A stretch of DNA of 64,000 nt from Coneutiohabitans sp964457925 (GCA_964457925.1 CAYWGH010000016.1:1-64000), one strand, 5' to 3'. Shown: positions 17,818-25,103, numbered from the stretch's first letter. The notes: generated from the sequence alone by a model not told the origin. Made by a program: numbers and translations.

Positions 17818-17949
17818 GGTTCGAACCGGGTGTTGCGCGGCGGGTCCTGGAACAACAATGCGCAGAACTGCCGTTCCGCGAATCGCAACAGGAGCAACCC
17901 CGACAACCGCAACAACAACATTGGCTTCCGCCTGGTTTTCGTCCCGTAG
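17818..17949 (+). repeat. DGR template repeat (TR)
   Basis: This 132-bp sequence is repeated, in the same orientation, as the end of the target gene (21032-21163; offset 3214). It holds 30 adenines, most in AAC/AAT codons in the frame matching the target. The copy differs at 14 positions, all at TR adenines (17824, 17852, 17854, 17855, 17881, 17887, 17890, 17893, 17896, 17897, 17905, 17911, 17915, 17920), and at none of the 102 other positions. That is the signature of adenine-specific mutagenic retrohoming. The last 29 bp (17921-17949) are identical and GC-rich, as expected for the initiation-of-mutagenic-homing end. Read as protein it is an FGE-domain end rich in asparagine, but it is not a gene of its own. 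Confidence 0.95.
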
Positions 17950-18014
17950 CTCATAGGGTAAAGTCGGAGGACTGCCGCTGAACAGATTGCTGTCCCGTTC
18001 GCCACGCACGGGAG

Positions 18015-18034
18015 CGCGGACATTCCTGTCCGCG
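18015..18034. repeat. Perfect 8-bp hairpin downstream of the TR
   Basis: CGCGGACA and TGTCCGCG form a perfect stem with a TTCC tetraloop, 65 bp after the TR. Known DGRs use structured RNA directly downstream of the TR to load the reverse transcriptase, so this is a candidate element. It might instead be an ordinary dispersed repeat, because such GC hairpins are common in genomes of this kind. Confidence 0.55.
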
Positions 18035-18169
18035 ACGACTGTTGCGCGGACGACAAACAGCAGTGAAAATGCCCGGTGCTGGTAGGGCAAATGGATTTTT
18101 GTCTCGACGGCTCCGGGCATGGTTTTTGAACTAAGGGGTCTTGGCAAATCAACCAGGAGAATGAATTCC

Positions 18170-21163
18170 ATGTCGCAAACCATCAGAATCTTTCTCGCCT
18201 CCTCAATCGAGTTAAAGGATGATCGCGAGAAACTGGAACAGTTCATCGGTCGAAAAAACAAAACACTCAACGAAAAAGGACAGTTTCTCAAACTGGAGAT
18301 TTGGGAAGACTTTATCGATGCCATGTCCAAGACCAGGCTGCAGGATGAATACAACAAAGCCGTTCGGGACTGTGATCTTTTTGTGATGCTGTTTGCGACC
18401 AAAGTCGGACGATATACTCGGGAAGAATTTGAAACGGCGTTTGGCCAGTTTCAGGAATCCGGCAAACCGATGATTTATACCTGGTTCAAAACTGCGAAGG
18501 TCGATTTGGGCAAGATTCCGCGTGAAGATGTCAAAAGCATGTGGGACTTCCAGGACAGATTGAAAGCTCTCGGGCACTTTTGGACAGAATATGAAGACAG
18601 CAACGATCTCATCAATCAGTTCAATCGGCAATTGGAACTGTGGGATCCTTTTGCCGAATCCGTCCTGCCGCCATCGCCGCCGCCGCCGCACGAAGATGTC
18701 ATAAAGAAATACTGGCAACAATTGATTCAGGATTCAGATTTCAACAGCATGGCCGTGATCGGCAAGCGCGAGCGGCAGCGACTCGAAAACCTTTACGTGC
18801 GGTTGCAGGTGACGGCACACGGCGATAAAACCGGCATAGTTGAACGGCTTCAGCACCGGAAAATAGACAAAACGAGTCCTGAAGAAAAAATTCCACGTGA
18901 TATGCCACCTGAGGTCGCGATCAATGCGTTTCAGCGTTTTGTCGTGCTGGGCGCGCCAGGGATGGGTAAAACTACGATGTTTCGTTTTGTCGCTTACACC
19001 GTGGCAAAGCTTGGCCTGGGGCTGGCGCGGACCGACGAGTTTTCATTGGAGAAAAAATCGAACCTGGTGCCGTTGTATTTGCCCTTGACCGAATTGAGCG
19101 GTTACAGCGGTGATATGCTCGGTTGTCTGAAAGACTACCTGCACAAACGTTTCCCCGGATGCAAAGCCATAACCCCTGAGCTTGATTCACTATTGAAGAA
19201 CGGCCAGTGCTTGGTGCTGCTCGACAGCCTGGATGAAGTGGCCGCTGCCGAGTTGCGCCGTGTGAAAGAAAGCATCAAGGGGTTTCTGAACAATTCCGAT
19301 TGGCGGGGCAATATCATCCTATTGAGCTGCCGCGAAGGCAGTTGGAAACGCGACGATGTCAGCCTGGACTTTCCGGCGGTGCTGCAGATCGTCGATCTCG
19401 ATGAAGCGGCGATTGGCGAGTATCTGCTTCACTGGTTTGGCGCCGAACAGAGCGCGGCAGCCTTGAAGTTAAAAGGGCAAATCTGCACCATGCCACGGTT
19501 GAAAGCGTTGGCGAGTAATCCTTTTTTGCTGTCGTTAATTGCCTGGCTGTCGCAAAGCGATCAATTGCCGGAACGCCGAGTTGAGCTTTATGTCAGATGT
19601 ACTGAAGCCCTGCTTGAGGAAAAGCACAAACCGGAACCTGACCGCTCGCCCAGCGCCTTTGGCCGCGATCATGCCGATTTGAAAGCCGGTGTTTTGACTG
19701 AGGCGGCCTTTGCCATGATGCAGCAAAACCTTAGGGCAATCCCACGGAACAAGTTGCGGGAAGTTATTCGGCAAGCGCTCGGTTCCAACGATGCCATGGA
19801 CGAACGCCCCGGAAAACTGATTGACGAAATTCATCGCGGCAGCGCCATTCTGCGGGAAACTAACGCTGAACATATTTATGAATTTCAACATAACACCTTT
19901 CGAGAATATTTTACCGCGAAAAAATTGGAGAGTATCTGGTCGCCGCTGCTGCACGAGTGGGAGAGCGGCGGCGCAAAAAACAGATTGGCCGATTTTATCA
20001 AACAACATCAGCCCAAAACTAACCCGCTGCAGTGGACCTCAGACCCTCTGTGGACTGAAGTCAACCGTCTGACCGTTGGGCTGTTGGAACAGCCGACACC
20101 CGTGCTGGAGCTGTTGTTTGGGATTGATCCCACCCTTGGCGCGCGTTGCTATCTTGATGCTCATCCCCAAAAAGTCAACCATGACATCATTAAAAAGCTA
20201 TGGAATGAACGCATCGACAGGGATGAGCGGGTGAAGATCGTTCGCAGCATCAAAGAAAGCCTAAAAGAAGAGCGGGAAGTGCTGGATTTCATCGCCGGCA
20301 TTTTTCTTGCCAGCGAAACTGAGAGCGAAGTTTTGTATCACTGCGACAAGTTGCTGCTCACAATTGCAACTGATGAGGCCAGAGGTCTCAGCCGGCGCAT
20401 GTTTGAGCATTGGCCCACCGAACGGCAATACCAAACCCATGAGCAAGCCTTCAAACAGGACAAATTATGGCAACCGGCAGAAATCAAAGGCGGAACATTC
20501 AAAATGGGCGGCGATGAATTTGATGATGAAAAACCTATTCATTCAATCAAAATTTCGCCGTTCCGATTGGGGCGTTTTGCTGTAACTTCCGGTCAGTACC
20601 AGCGCTTTGATCCTGACCATAAGAAACGCAACAAAAAGGAATACGGAAAATTTTTCAAAGACGACAAACAGCCGGTGATTATGGTAAGCTGGTACGATGC
20701 GTATATCTTCTGCAAATGGGCCGGTGGCCGGTTGCCGACCGAGGCTGAATGGGAATATGCCTGTCGCACGGGAACGACAACGCCATTCAATACGGGCAAG
20801 AATTTGACGACCGAGCAGGCAAATTACGATGGAAATTATCCATACAAGAATTTTCCCAAAGGTAAATATTTGCAAAAAACCACGCCGGTGGGCAGTTACC
20901 CGTCCAATTCGTGGGGGCTTTACGATATGCACGGCAATGTTTGGGAATGGTGCCAGGATTGGTTTGACGAAGAATATTACGAAGTGTGCAAGAAGCAGGG
21001 AGTCGTAGAAAACCCCACAGGGCCGGAGACTGGTTCGTACCGGGTGTTGCGCGGCGGGTCCTGGAGCCGCAATGCGCAGAACTGCCGTTCCGCGTATCGC
21101 GACGGGGGCCGCCCCGACGACCGCTACATCAACCTTGGCTTCCGCCTGGTTTTCGTCCCGTAG
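18170..21163 (+). CDS. DGR target: DUF4062-like / NACHT / FGE-fold NLR-like protein
   Basis: The ATG at 18170 has AGGAG 10 bases upstream; in-frame ATGs at 18161 and 18119 are alternatives. The 997-residue protein has three parts. Residues about 3-125 form a Rossmann-like domain starting IRIFLASS and resembling DUF4062/TIR-like effector domains. Residues about 240-650 form a NACHT-type STAND NTPase with Walker A GAPGMGKTT (about 261-269), Walker B LVLLDSLDE (about 347) and the EFQHNTFREYF motif of the winged-helix region. A helical linker follows. The C-terminus (about 765-997) is an FGE-sulfatase / C-type-lectin fold with LPTEAEWEYACR, MHGNVWEWCQDW and RVLRGGSW. The last 43 residues are the variable repeat. 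The likely job is ligand sensing by the diversified lectin fold, NTP-driven switching and activation of the N-terminal effector. Confidence 0.93.
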   Translation: MSQTIRIFLASSIELKDDREKLEQFIGRKNKTLNEKGQFLKLEIWEDFIDAMSKTRLQDEYNKAVRDCDLFVMLFATKVGRYTREEFETAFGQFQESGKPMIYTWFKTAKVDLGKIPREDVKSMWDFQDRLKALGHFWTEYEDSNDLINQFNRQLELWDPFAESVLPPSPPPPHEDVIKKYWQQLIQDSDFNSMAVIGKRERQRLENLYVRLQVTAHGDKTGIVERLQHRKIDKTSPEEKIPRDMPPEVAINAFQRFVVLGAPGMGKTTMFRFVAYTVAKLGLGLARTDEFSLEKKSNLVPLYLPLTELSGYSGDMLGCLKDYLHKRFPGCKAITPELDSLLKNGQCLVLLDSLDEVAAAELRRVKESIKGFLNNSDWRGNIILLSCREGSWKRDDVSLDFPAVLQIVDLDEAAIGEYLLHWFGAEQSAAALKLKGQICTMPRLKALASNPFLLSLIAWLSQSDQLPERRVELYVRCTEALLEEKHKPEPDRSPSAFGRDHADLKAGVLTEAAFAMMQQNLRAIPRNKLREVIRQALGSNDAMDERPGKLIDEIHRGSAILRETNAEHIYEFQHNTFREYFTAKKLESIWSPLLHEWESGGAKNRLADFIKQHQPKTNPLQWTSDPLWTEVNRLTVGLLEQPTPVLELLFGIDPTLGARCYLDAHPQKVNHDIIKKLWNERIDRDERVKIVRSIKESLKEEREVLDFIAGIFLASETESEVLYHCDKLLLTIATDEARGLSRRMFEHWPTERQYQTHEQAFKQDKLWQPAEIKGGTFKMGGDEFDDEKPIHSIKISPFRLGRFAVTSGQYQRFDPDHKKRNKKEYGKFFKDDKQPVIMVSWYDAYIFCKWAGGRLPTEAEWEYACRTGTTTPFNTGKNLTTEQANYDGNYPYKNFPKGKYLQKTTPVGSYPSNSWGLYDMHGNVWEWCQDWFDEEYYEVCKKQGVVENPTGPETGSYRVLRGGSWSRNAQNCRSAYRDGGRPDDRYINLGFRLVFVP
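21032..21163 (+). repeat. DGR variable repeat (VR)
   Basis: This is the diversified copy of the TR and encodes the last 43 residues and stop of the target. Relative to the TR there are 7 A-to-G, 4 A-to-T and 3 A-to-C changes. They alter 12 codons, for example Asn to Tyr, Ser, Arg, Asp or Ile, Arg to Gly, Ser to Gly and Ile to Leu. No stop codon is created, as expected for AAY templates. Identity begins at 21032 and ends exactly at the stop codon; flanks differ. In known DGR proteins these positions line the ligand-binding face of the C-type-lectin fold. Confidence 0.95.
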
Positions 21164-21277
21164 TCAGTTGGCAGCTCCTTCCGGCTTTACCCTGTGAGTA
21201 GACGAGTTGTTTGAGCGGAATGAACGAGGCGCGAGGGACGAGCGCCGAGTGAAATGGAGCGAGAACAACGAGTGGGG

Positions 21278-21305
21278 TTTGGGGCGAAGCCCCAAAAATT
21301 TTTTT
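21278..21305 (+). terminator. Rho-independent terminator after the DGR target
   Basis: TTTGGGGC (21278-21285), GAA loop and GCCCCAAA (21289-21296) form an 8-bp stem followed by a seven-T run (21299-21305). It lies between the target gene and the HRDC/RT genes, so it should lower their transcription from the target promoter. The preceding stretch 21205-21270 is a purine-rich, GAGCG-type repetitive sequence with no gene. Confidence 0.8.
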
Positions 21306-21324
21306 ACAAATTTCAGCCTAGCCT

Positions 21325-21786
21325 ATGCAAATCAAACTCTTCACTATCCCGGTCGGCGACAGCGGCGCCGCGCAGGAGGAAATGAACCGTTTCCTCCGCG
21401 GCAACAAGATTTTGGAAGTGGAAAACCAGTTGATCAGTAACGAGAACGGCGCGTATTGGTGCTTTTGCGTCCGTTATATTGAAAAAGCCTTTGCTCCAGT
21501 GAACGAGCACAAAGGCAAGGTGGATTACAAGCAAATTCTCGACGAGGCCACCTTCAAAAAATTTTCAAAGCTGCGCGAAATTCGAAAGAAAGTGGCGGCG
21601 GACGAGGGCTTGCCGGCGTTTGCCATCTTTACCGACGAAGAGCTGGCGGGCTTGGCCAAGCTGGAAACGATTACGCCCAAAACCATGCTCTCAGTCAAAG
21701 GCATCGGCGACAAAAAAGTCGAGCGGTTTGCCAAGCATTTTATCACAGAAGAGAAACCAGATGAAAAGAGCGGGACACCTGATTGA
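21325..21786 (+). CDS. HRDC-domain DGR accessory protein
   Basis: The 153-residue protein has an N-terminal alpha/beta part (MQIKLFTIPVGD..., about 1-60) and a C-terminal HRDC domain (about 70-145: the FKKLSKLR-like helix, IFTDEELAGLA and a GIGDKKVERFA hairpin-like segment). HRDC domains bind nucleic acid and are known from RecQ helicases. They are also an established alternative to the Avd accessory protein in a subset of DGRs. Its position directly before the reverse transcriptase, overlapping it by 26 bases in another frame, supports this role. No strong ribosome-binding site is visible before 21325. Confidence 0.9.
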   Translation: MQIKLFTIPVGDSGAAQEEMNRFLRGNKILEVENQLISNENGAYWCFCVRYIEKAFAPVNEHKGKVDYKQILDEATFKKFSKLREIRKKVAADEGLPAFAIFTDEELAGLAKLETITPKTMLSVKGIGDKKVERFAKHFITEEKPDEKSGTPD

Positions 21787-22792
21787 GAATATCGCCGATT
21801 TCCAAAATTTGGAACTGGCCTTTTACAAAGCGCAAAAAGGGAAAGCGGACAAAAAAGAGGTTATGGAGTATGCAAAACGGCTGCAGCCGAATTTGCGAAA
21901 ACTGCAAACGCAAATCTTGTCGGGCGAGATTGAAACCGGCAATTATCACTATTTCACGATTTACGATCCGAAAAAACGGCTGATCTGCGCCGCGCCGTTC
22001 GGACAGCGGGTTTTGCACCATGCGTTGATGAACATTTGCCATCCGGTTTTTGAGAGAGTTCAAATCTTCGACAGCTATGCCAGCCGCCTTGAAAAAGGAA
22101 CGTATGCCGCGCTGGCAAGAGCAAAGCATTTCATCCAGCGCTACAAATGGTTCCTCAAACTGGATCATCGCAAATACTTTGATAGCCTGGATCACATCGT
22201 CATCAAACACCAGCTTCGTGCACTGTTCAAAGACCGCCGTCTCTTGGGCATATTTGAGCGGATCATCGACAGCTATCATGTCAGTCCCGCGAAAGGCGTT
22301 CCGATTGGTAATTTGACCAGCCAATATTTTGCCAATCATTATCTCGCTGGCATCGATCATTATGTCAAAGAAATCCTTCGAATCCCGGCTTATGTTCGTT
22401 ATATGGATGATCTCGTCTTGTGGCACGATGACAAAGAGGCGCTGTTGGCAGCCGGAGTGCAACTCAATCAAAACTCTGAAAATATGCTAAAATTAGCGCT
22501 GAAGCCCGTCTGCTTGAACCGCGCTTTGCACGGGTTGCCTTTTCTGGGCTATTTGCTGTATCCCGGCTACACACGCCTGGCGCAGCGCAGCCGGATTCGG
22601 TTCATCAAGAAATTGCACCGTTATGAAGAAAATTTGATGCTGGGTATTTGGACACAAAGCGAATATCAAGCTCATGTGTTGCCGTTAATCGCGTTTACCG
22701 AGCATGCCGAGGCGAAAGAGTTTCGCAAAAAAGTGAACATCGGCAAGAGCGCGTGCGGGCAAAGTCGAACTTTCGCGCGACGATGGTTTTAG
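21761..22792 (+). CDS. DGR reverse transcriptase
   Basis: The ATG at 21761 follows AGAAGAG and overlaps the accessory gene. The 343-residue protein is a stand-alone RT without maturase or endonuclease domains, the usual DGR size. Key features are a template-side KLDHRKYFDS block with the first catalytic aspartate (residue 135), the motif IGNLTSQ at 182-188, which replaces the QGxxxSP of retroviral and group II RTs and is diagnostic for DGRs, and YMDD at 214-217. A FLGYLLYPGY segment follows, as in DGR RTs. It would copy the TR transcript into adenine-mutagenised cDNA that replaces the VR. Confidence 0.95.
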   Translation: MKRAGHLIENIADFQNLELAFYKAQKGKADKKEVMEYAKRLQPNLRKLQTQILSGEIETGNYHYFTIYDPKKRLICAAPFGQRVLHHALMNICHPVFERVQIFDSYASRLEKGTYAALARAKHFIQRYKWFLKLDHRKYFDSLDHIVIKHQLRALFKDRRLLGIFERIIDSYHVSPAKGVPIGNLTSQYFANHYLAGIDHYVKEILRIPAYVRYMDDLVLWHDDKEALLAAGVQLNQNSENMLKLALKPVCLNRALHGLPFLGYLLYPGYTRLAQRSRIRFIKKLHRYEENLMLGIWTQSEYQAHVLPLIAFTEHAEAKEFRKKVNIGKSACGQSRTFARRWF

Positions 22793-22825
22793 ATATTAGA
22801 GCTGTTCGTGCGAAAGTTCGGCTTT
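22761..22825. terminator. 20-bp stem-loop at the end of the RT gene
   Basis: Positions 22761-22780 and 22806-22825 pair along 20 bases with two G-U wobbles and a 25-base loop. The right arm ends in CTTT. The 5' arm lies inside the last RT codons. It may terminate the DGR operon, although the T-tract is poor. A role as an element boundary is also possible. Confidence 0.5.
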
Positions 22826-22847
22826 ACTTCCATACTTAAAACAAGAA

Positions 22848-22875
22848 TTGCATGATTCCGATTTTGTATTATATT
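22848..22875 (+). promoter_or_regulatory. Possible sigma-70 promoter for the DUF2442/DUF4160 pair
   Basis: TTGCAT (22848-22853) and TATATT (22870-22875) are separated by 16 bases. The site is 84 bases before the ATG at 22960. Both hexamers deviate from consensus, so the call is tentative. Confidence 0.35.
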
Positions 22876-22959
22876 CAGAGTGCAACATGAAGGCTCTTGC
22901 GATACTTTTTTGCTGCACACGGATAAACATACGCTTTTCAAATATGGAGACCATCATCT

Positions 22960-23253
22960 ATGCCGCAGCTTCCTAGACTGGTTGAGGTGAAGCCGCTCGA
23001 GCATTATCAACTCTGGGTTAAATACTCGGATGGCAGCGCAGGTACGGTGGATTTATCGGAGTTGGCAGGCCAAGGCGTTTTTGCGCTTTGGAACGATTAT
23101 CATGAATTTCAGAGAGTTTTCATCGGGCCGCACGGCGAAATCGCCTGGAACGAGCAAGTTGAAATTTGCCCAGACTCAATTTATCTTAAGGTTATCGGCA
23201 AACAGCCCGAAGAGGTATTTCGCAACCTAATAGAACCGCTCGTTTATGCCTGA
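22960..23253 (+). CDS. DUF2442 protein
   Basis: The 97-residue protein has the DUF2442 pattern: an opening strand that reads out how a target 'looks' (LWVKYSDGSAGTVDLSEL), then GVFALWND, a GEIAWNEQVEICPDSIY strand and a final helix. DUF2442 proteins are small DNA- or protein-binding modules often encoded beside DUF4160 and suspected to form toxin-antitoxin-like pairs. Here the stop overlaps the DUF4160 start by 8 bases, which implies tight coupling. GGAGA lies about 10 bases before the ATG. The pair lies just downstream of the DGR. Confidence 0.85.
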   Translation: MPQLPRLVEVKPLEHYQLWVKYSDGSAGTVDLSELAGQGVFALWNDYHEFQRVFIGPHGEIAWNEQVEICPDSIYLKVIGKQPEEVFRNLIEPLVYA

Positions 23254-23506
23254 GATCAGCCGGTTCTTCGGCATCATCATCAAAATGTACTTTGATGAGC
23301 ATCCGCCGCCGCATTTCCATGCGATCTACGGCGAACATATTGCCGTCATCGACATTCATACCCTCGTTGTGCTGAACGGCTATGTCCCTCCTCGCGTTTT
23401 AGGAATGGTAGTCGAATGGGCCTCGCAACATCGGGAGGATTTGCTTGATTTGTGGGATCAAGCGAGGAAACGCCAGCCATTATATAAGCTCCCTCCACTT
23501 GAGTAA
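23246..23506 (+). CDS. DUF4160 protein
   Basis: The 86-residue product shows the family signature ISRFFGIIIKMYFDEHPPPHFHAIYGEH, with conserved acidic and histidine residues, and a C-terminal helix ending ALDLWDQA-like. DUF4160 and DUF2442 genes co-occur widely; a toxin-antitoxin role is suspected from this linkage but which partner is which is not settled. The start lies inside the end of the DUF2442 gene. After it, 23507-23758 contains no gene I can support. Confidence 0.85.
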   Translation: MPEISRFFGIIIKMYFDEHPPPHFHAIYGEHIAVIDIHTLVVLNGYVPPRVLGMVVEWASQHREDLLDLWDQARKRQPLYKLPPLE

Positions 23507-23758
23507 GTCTGTGCCGTCAAAAGGCAGGACATAGATTCTGACAATCAAAAGCAGAGATCGTTTTTGATTCGGCCGCGGGAAGCCCCGGCTTAGCATCACT
23601 CAAAAATTTCACAATGCGTTGTTTCTCGTGCCGCAACTTTTTGTAGTTGATATAAGCATCGGCGAAAATTTTTGCATGCCACGCCAGGGCCGATACACCT
23701 CTTAAGACCCTGTCCCCGCTCCCCGTCAAAAATTTTTAAAAAAAAACTAAAAAATATC

Positions 23759-23799
23759 TTGACATTATGTTCACCAATGATTATAATGCCGGTGAACAT
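23759..23799 (+). promoter_or_regulatory. lexA promoter with a probable LexA operator
   Basis: TTGACA (23759-23764) and TATAAT (23782-23787) are separated by exactly 17 bases, a consensus promoter. It is covered by a 9-bp perfect inverted repeat, ATGTTCACC (23767-23775) and GGTGAACAT (23791-23799), with a 15-base spacer that contains the -10 box. A dimeric repressor bound there would block transcription. The first protein gene downstream is lexA at 23986, so autoregulation is the simplest reading. The 187-base leader has no gene. Confidence 0.75.
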
Positions 23800-23985
23800 T
23801 AAGGCACTCGCATGAGCCAGTGGATAAAATCATATTATCATTATTGCTCCACTCGTTAAACATGGCTCAACTGCGGAGCGGTGGTTGAAAATTGGAAATC
23901 GGTGCGAACAGAGTCTCGGTGATCGTATTGCCAAGGGTGAACGATCATCATCATGCCGATCATTCCCCAAACCTTGGAGCATGCC

Positions 23986-24609
23986 ATGAAAAAACTCACG
24001 GAGAAGCAGAAGCAGATTCTCGATTTGATCGCGCGCGATGTGAAGAAACGCGGCTTTCCGCCTACCATGCAAGAACTGGCGGACCACTTGGGTATTCGCT
24101 CAAAGAATGCCATCTTCAAACATCTCGCGGCGCTGGAGGCCAAGGGCTATATTGCCAAACACGGCGGCGGCGCAGCGCGCAGCATTACCGTGTTGCATCC
24201 CATGGGCCTACCCAATCAAACGCACGCGGATAACGTGCCGGTGCTCGGCCGCATTGCTGCAGGCTTGCCGATTCTGGCGCAGGAGAATGTCGAGCGCTAC
24301 GTGCCGGTGCCGGATTATCTCACCAGCGACGGCTCGGAATATTTCGCGCTGCGCGTGCAGGGCGATAGTATGATCGACGCCGGCATTTACGAAGGCGATT
24401 TGGTGATCGTGCGCTCGACCAGCCAGGCGCGCAACGGCGACATCGTGGTCGCGCTCACCGGCGAAGAAGCCACGGTCAAGCGTTTCATCAACTCCGGCAA
24501 TGAGATGTTCTTGAAACCGGAAAACAACGCCTACGCCAACATTCCGTTGAATCAAGCCTGGTCGATTCAAGGCAAAGTTGTGGCGCTGATTCGCGAAAGT
24601 GTCAATTGA
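23986..24609 (+). CDS. lexA: SOS repressor LexA
   Basis: The ATG at 23986 has GGAG upstream; an upstream in-frame ATG at 23953 lacks support. The 207-residue protein has an N-terminal winged helix (MKKLTEKQKQILDLI, PTMQELADHLGI, then a wing with GGGAARSI). The C-terminal peptidase carries the Ala92-Gly93 cleavage site in RIAAG, Ser128 in GDSMIDAG and Lys165 in ATVKRF, with the 37-residue Ser-Lys spacing of E. coli LexA. RecA-filament-stimulated self-cleavage would derepress damage genes. A candidate operator lies over its promoter. Confidence 0.96.
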   Translation: MKKLTEKQKQILDLIARDVKKRGFPPTMQELADHLGIRSKNAIFKHLAALEAKGYIAKHGGGAARSITVLHPMGLPNQTHADNVPVLGRIAAGLPILAQENVERYVPVPDYLTSDGSEYFALRVQGDSMIDAGIYEGDLVIVRSTSQARNGDIVVALTGEEATVKRFINSGNEMFLKPENNAYANIPLNQAWSIQGKVVALIRESVN

Positions 24610-24986
24610 AAACAATATCGACAAACAGGTTGCCTTCGACAAGTTCAGGCCGCGTTGCATTTCGGCCCTGAAGGGTCAACTTCAAACAAACGATTGCAAA
24701 CCACTTTCCCTCCCTCCAAGTCCGGTGGCAAAGTAGATGGTAACGCTGCAATTCGCCCGTGCCTAGGAATGGCTGCCCTACTCGGGTTGCGGTGTGCTTC
24801 ACCAAACCACGGCCTACTTTTGCTACCGGACGTGTTTTTCTTCAACACCCGCCATTCGCTACTGAAATATCCCAACACAGTCGAACCGCAATTCAAAACC
24901 TTTGCGTCTGCGGATAAAGCAAAGTCGGGTTACGATAAGACACTCAACGTTAGAATAATCCCGCAGCGGCGGAACTGAAGCTTTTC

Positions 24987-25039
24987 CGCCCACAGAATTG
25001 AAACCCCACAAAAAGCTTTTGTTTTTAATTTTGTGGGCG
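24987..25039. repeat. Imperfect inverted repeat, family B copy 1
   Basis: CGCCCACAGAATTGAAA (24987-25003) pairs with 25023-25039 with two mismatches. The same kind of end (TCGCCC[AG]CAGA) bounds 56637-56709. The gap 24610-25291 has no gene; it also contains the 'ttcgacaagttcagg' phrase at 24637-24651, typical of dispersed repeats in such genomes. Confidence 0.45.
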
Positions 25040-25078
25040 AGGTTATTGCTTTTGAAACTGGCCCGTTGCGACAAGCTC

Positions 25079-25103
25079 CAGATTTCAGCTTGTCTGAAAA
25101 TTG
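25079..25103. repeat. Degraded hairpin, dispersed family A
   Basis: CAGATTTCAG at 25079-25088 is identical to the left arm at 15060. The right arm (CTGAAAATTG) has decayed from CTGAAATCTG. The shared arm in two unrelated intergenic sites points to a repeat family. Confidence 0.4.

Noticed and set aside
17811..17835. tRNA T-arm-like GGTTCGAACC in the TR
   Set aside because: No acceptor, D or anticodon arm fits around it, and the sequence is explained by the FGE-domain codons.
17731..17949. 72-codon open frame covering the template repeat
   Set aside because: It is the DGR template read in the target's frame; the upstream part is not FGE-like in that frame and there is no ribosome-binding site.
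21761..22792. Retron or group II intron reverse transcriptase
   Set aside because: No msr/msd-like or intron RNA, no maturase or endonuclease domain, and the IGxxxSQ motif plus TR/VR pair point to a DGR.
23517..23729. 70-codon minus-strand frame between the DUF4160 gene and lexA
   Set aside because: It reads partly like protein (WHAKIFADAYINYKKL), but it has no start signal and no known domain; left as unsupported, perhaps a remnant.
24655..24978. 107-codon frame downstream of lexA
   Set aside because: Low-complexity, repeat-like DNA and no ribosome-binding site or domain.
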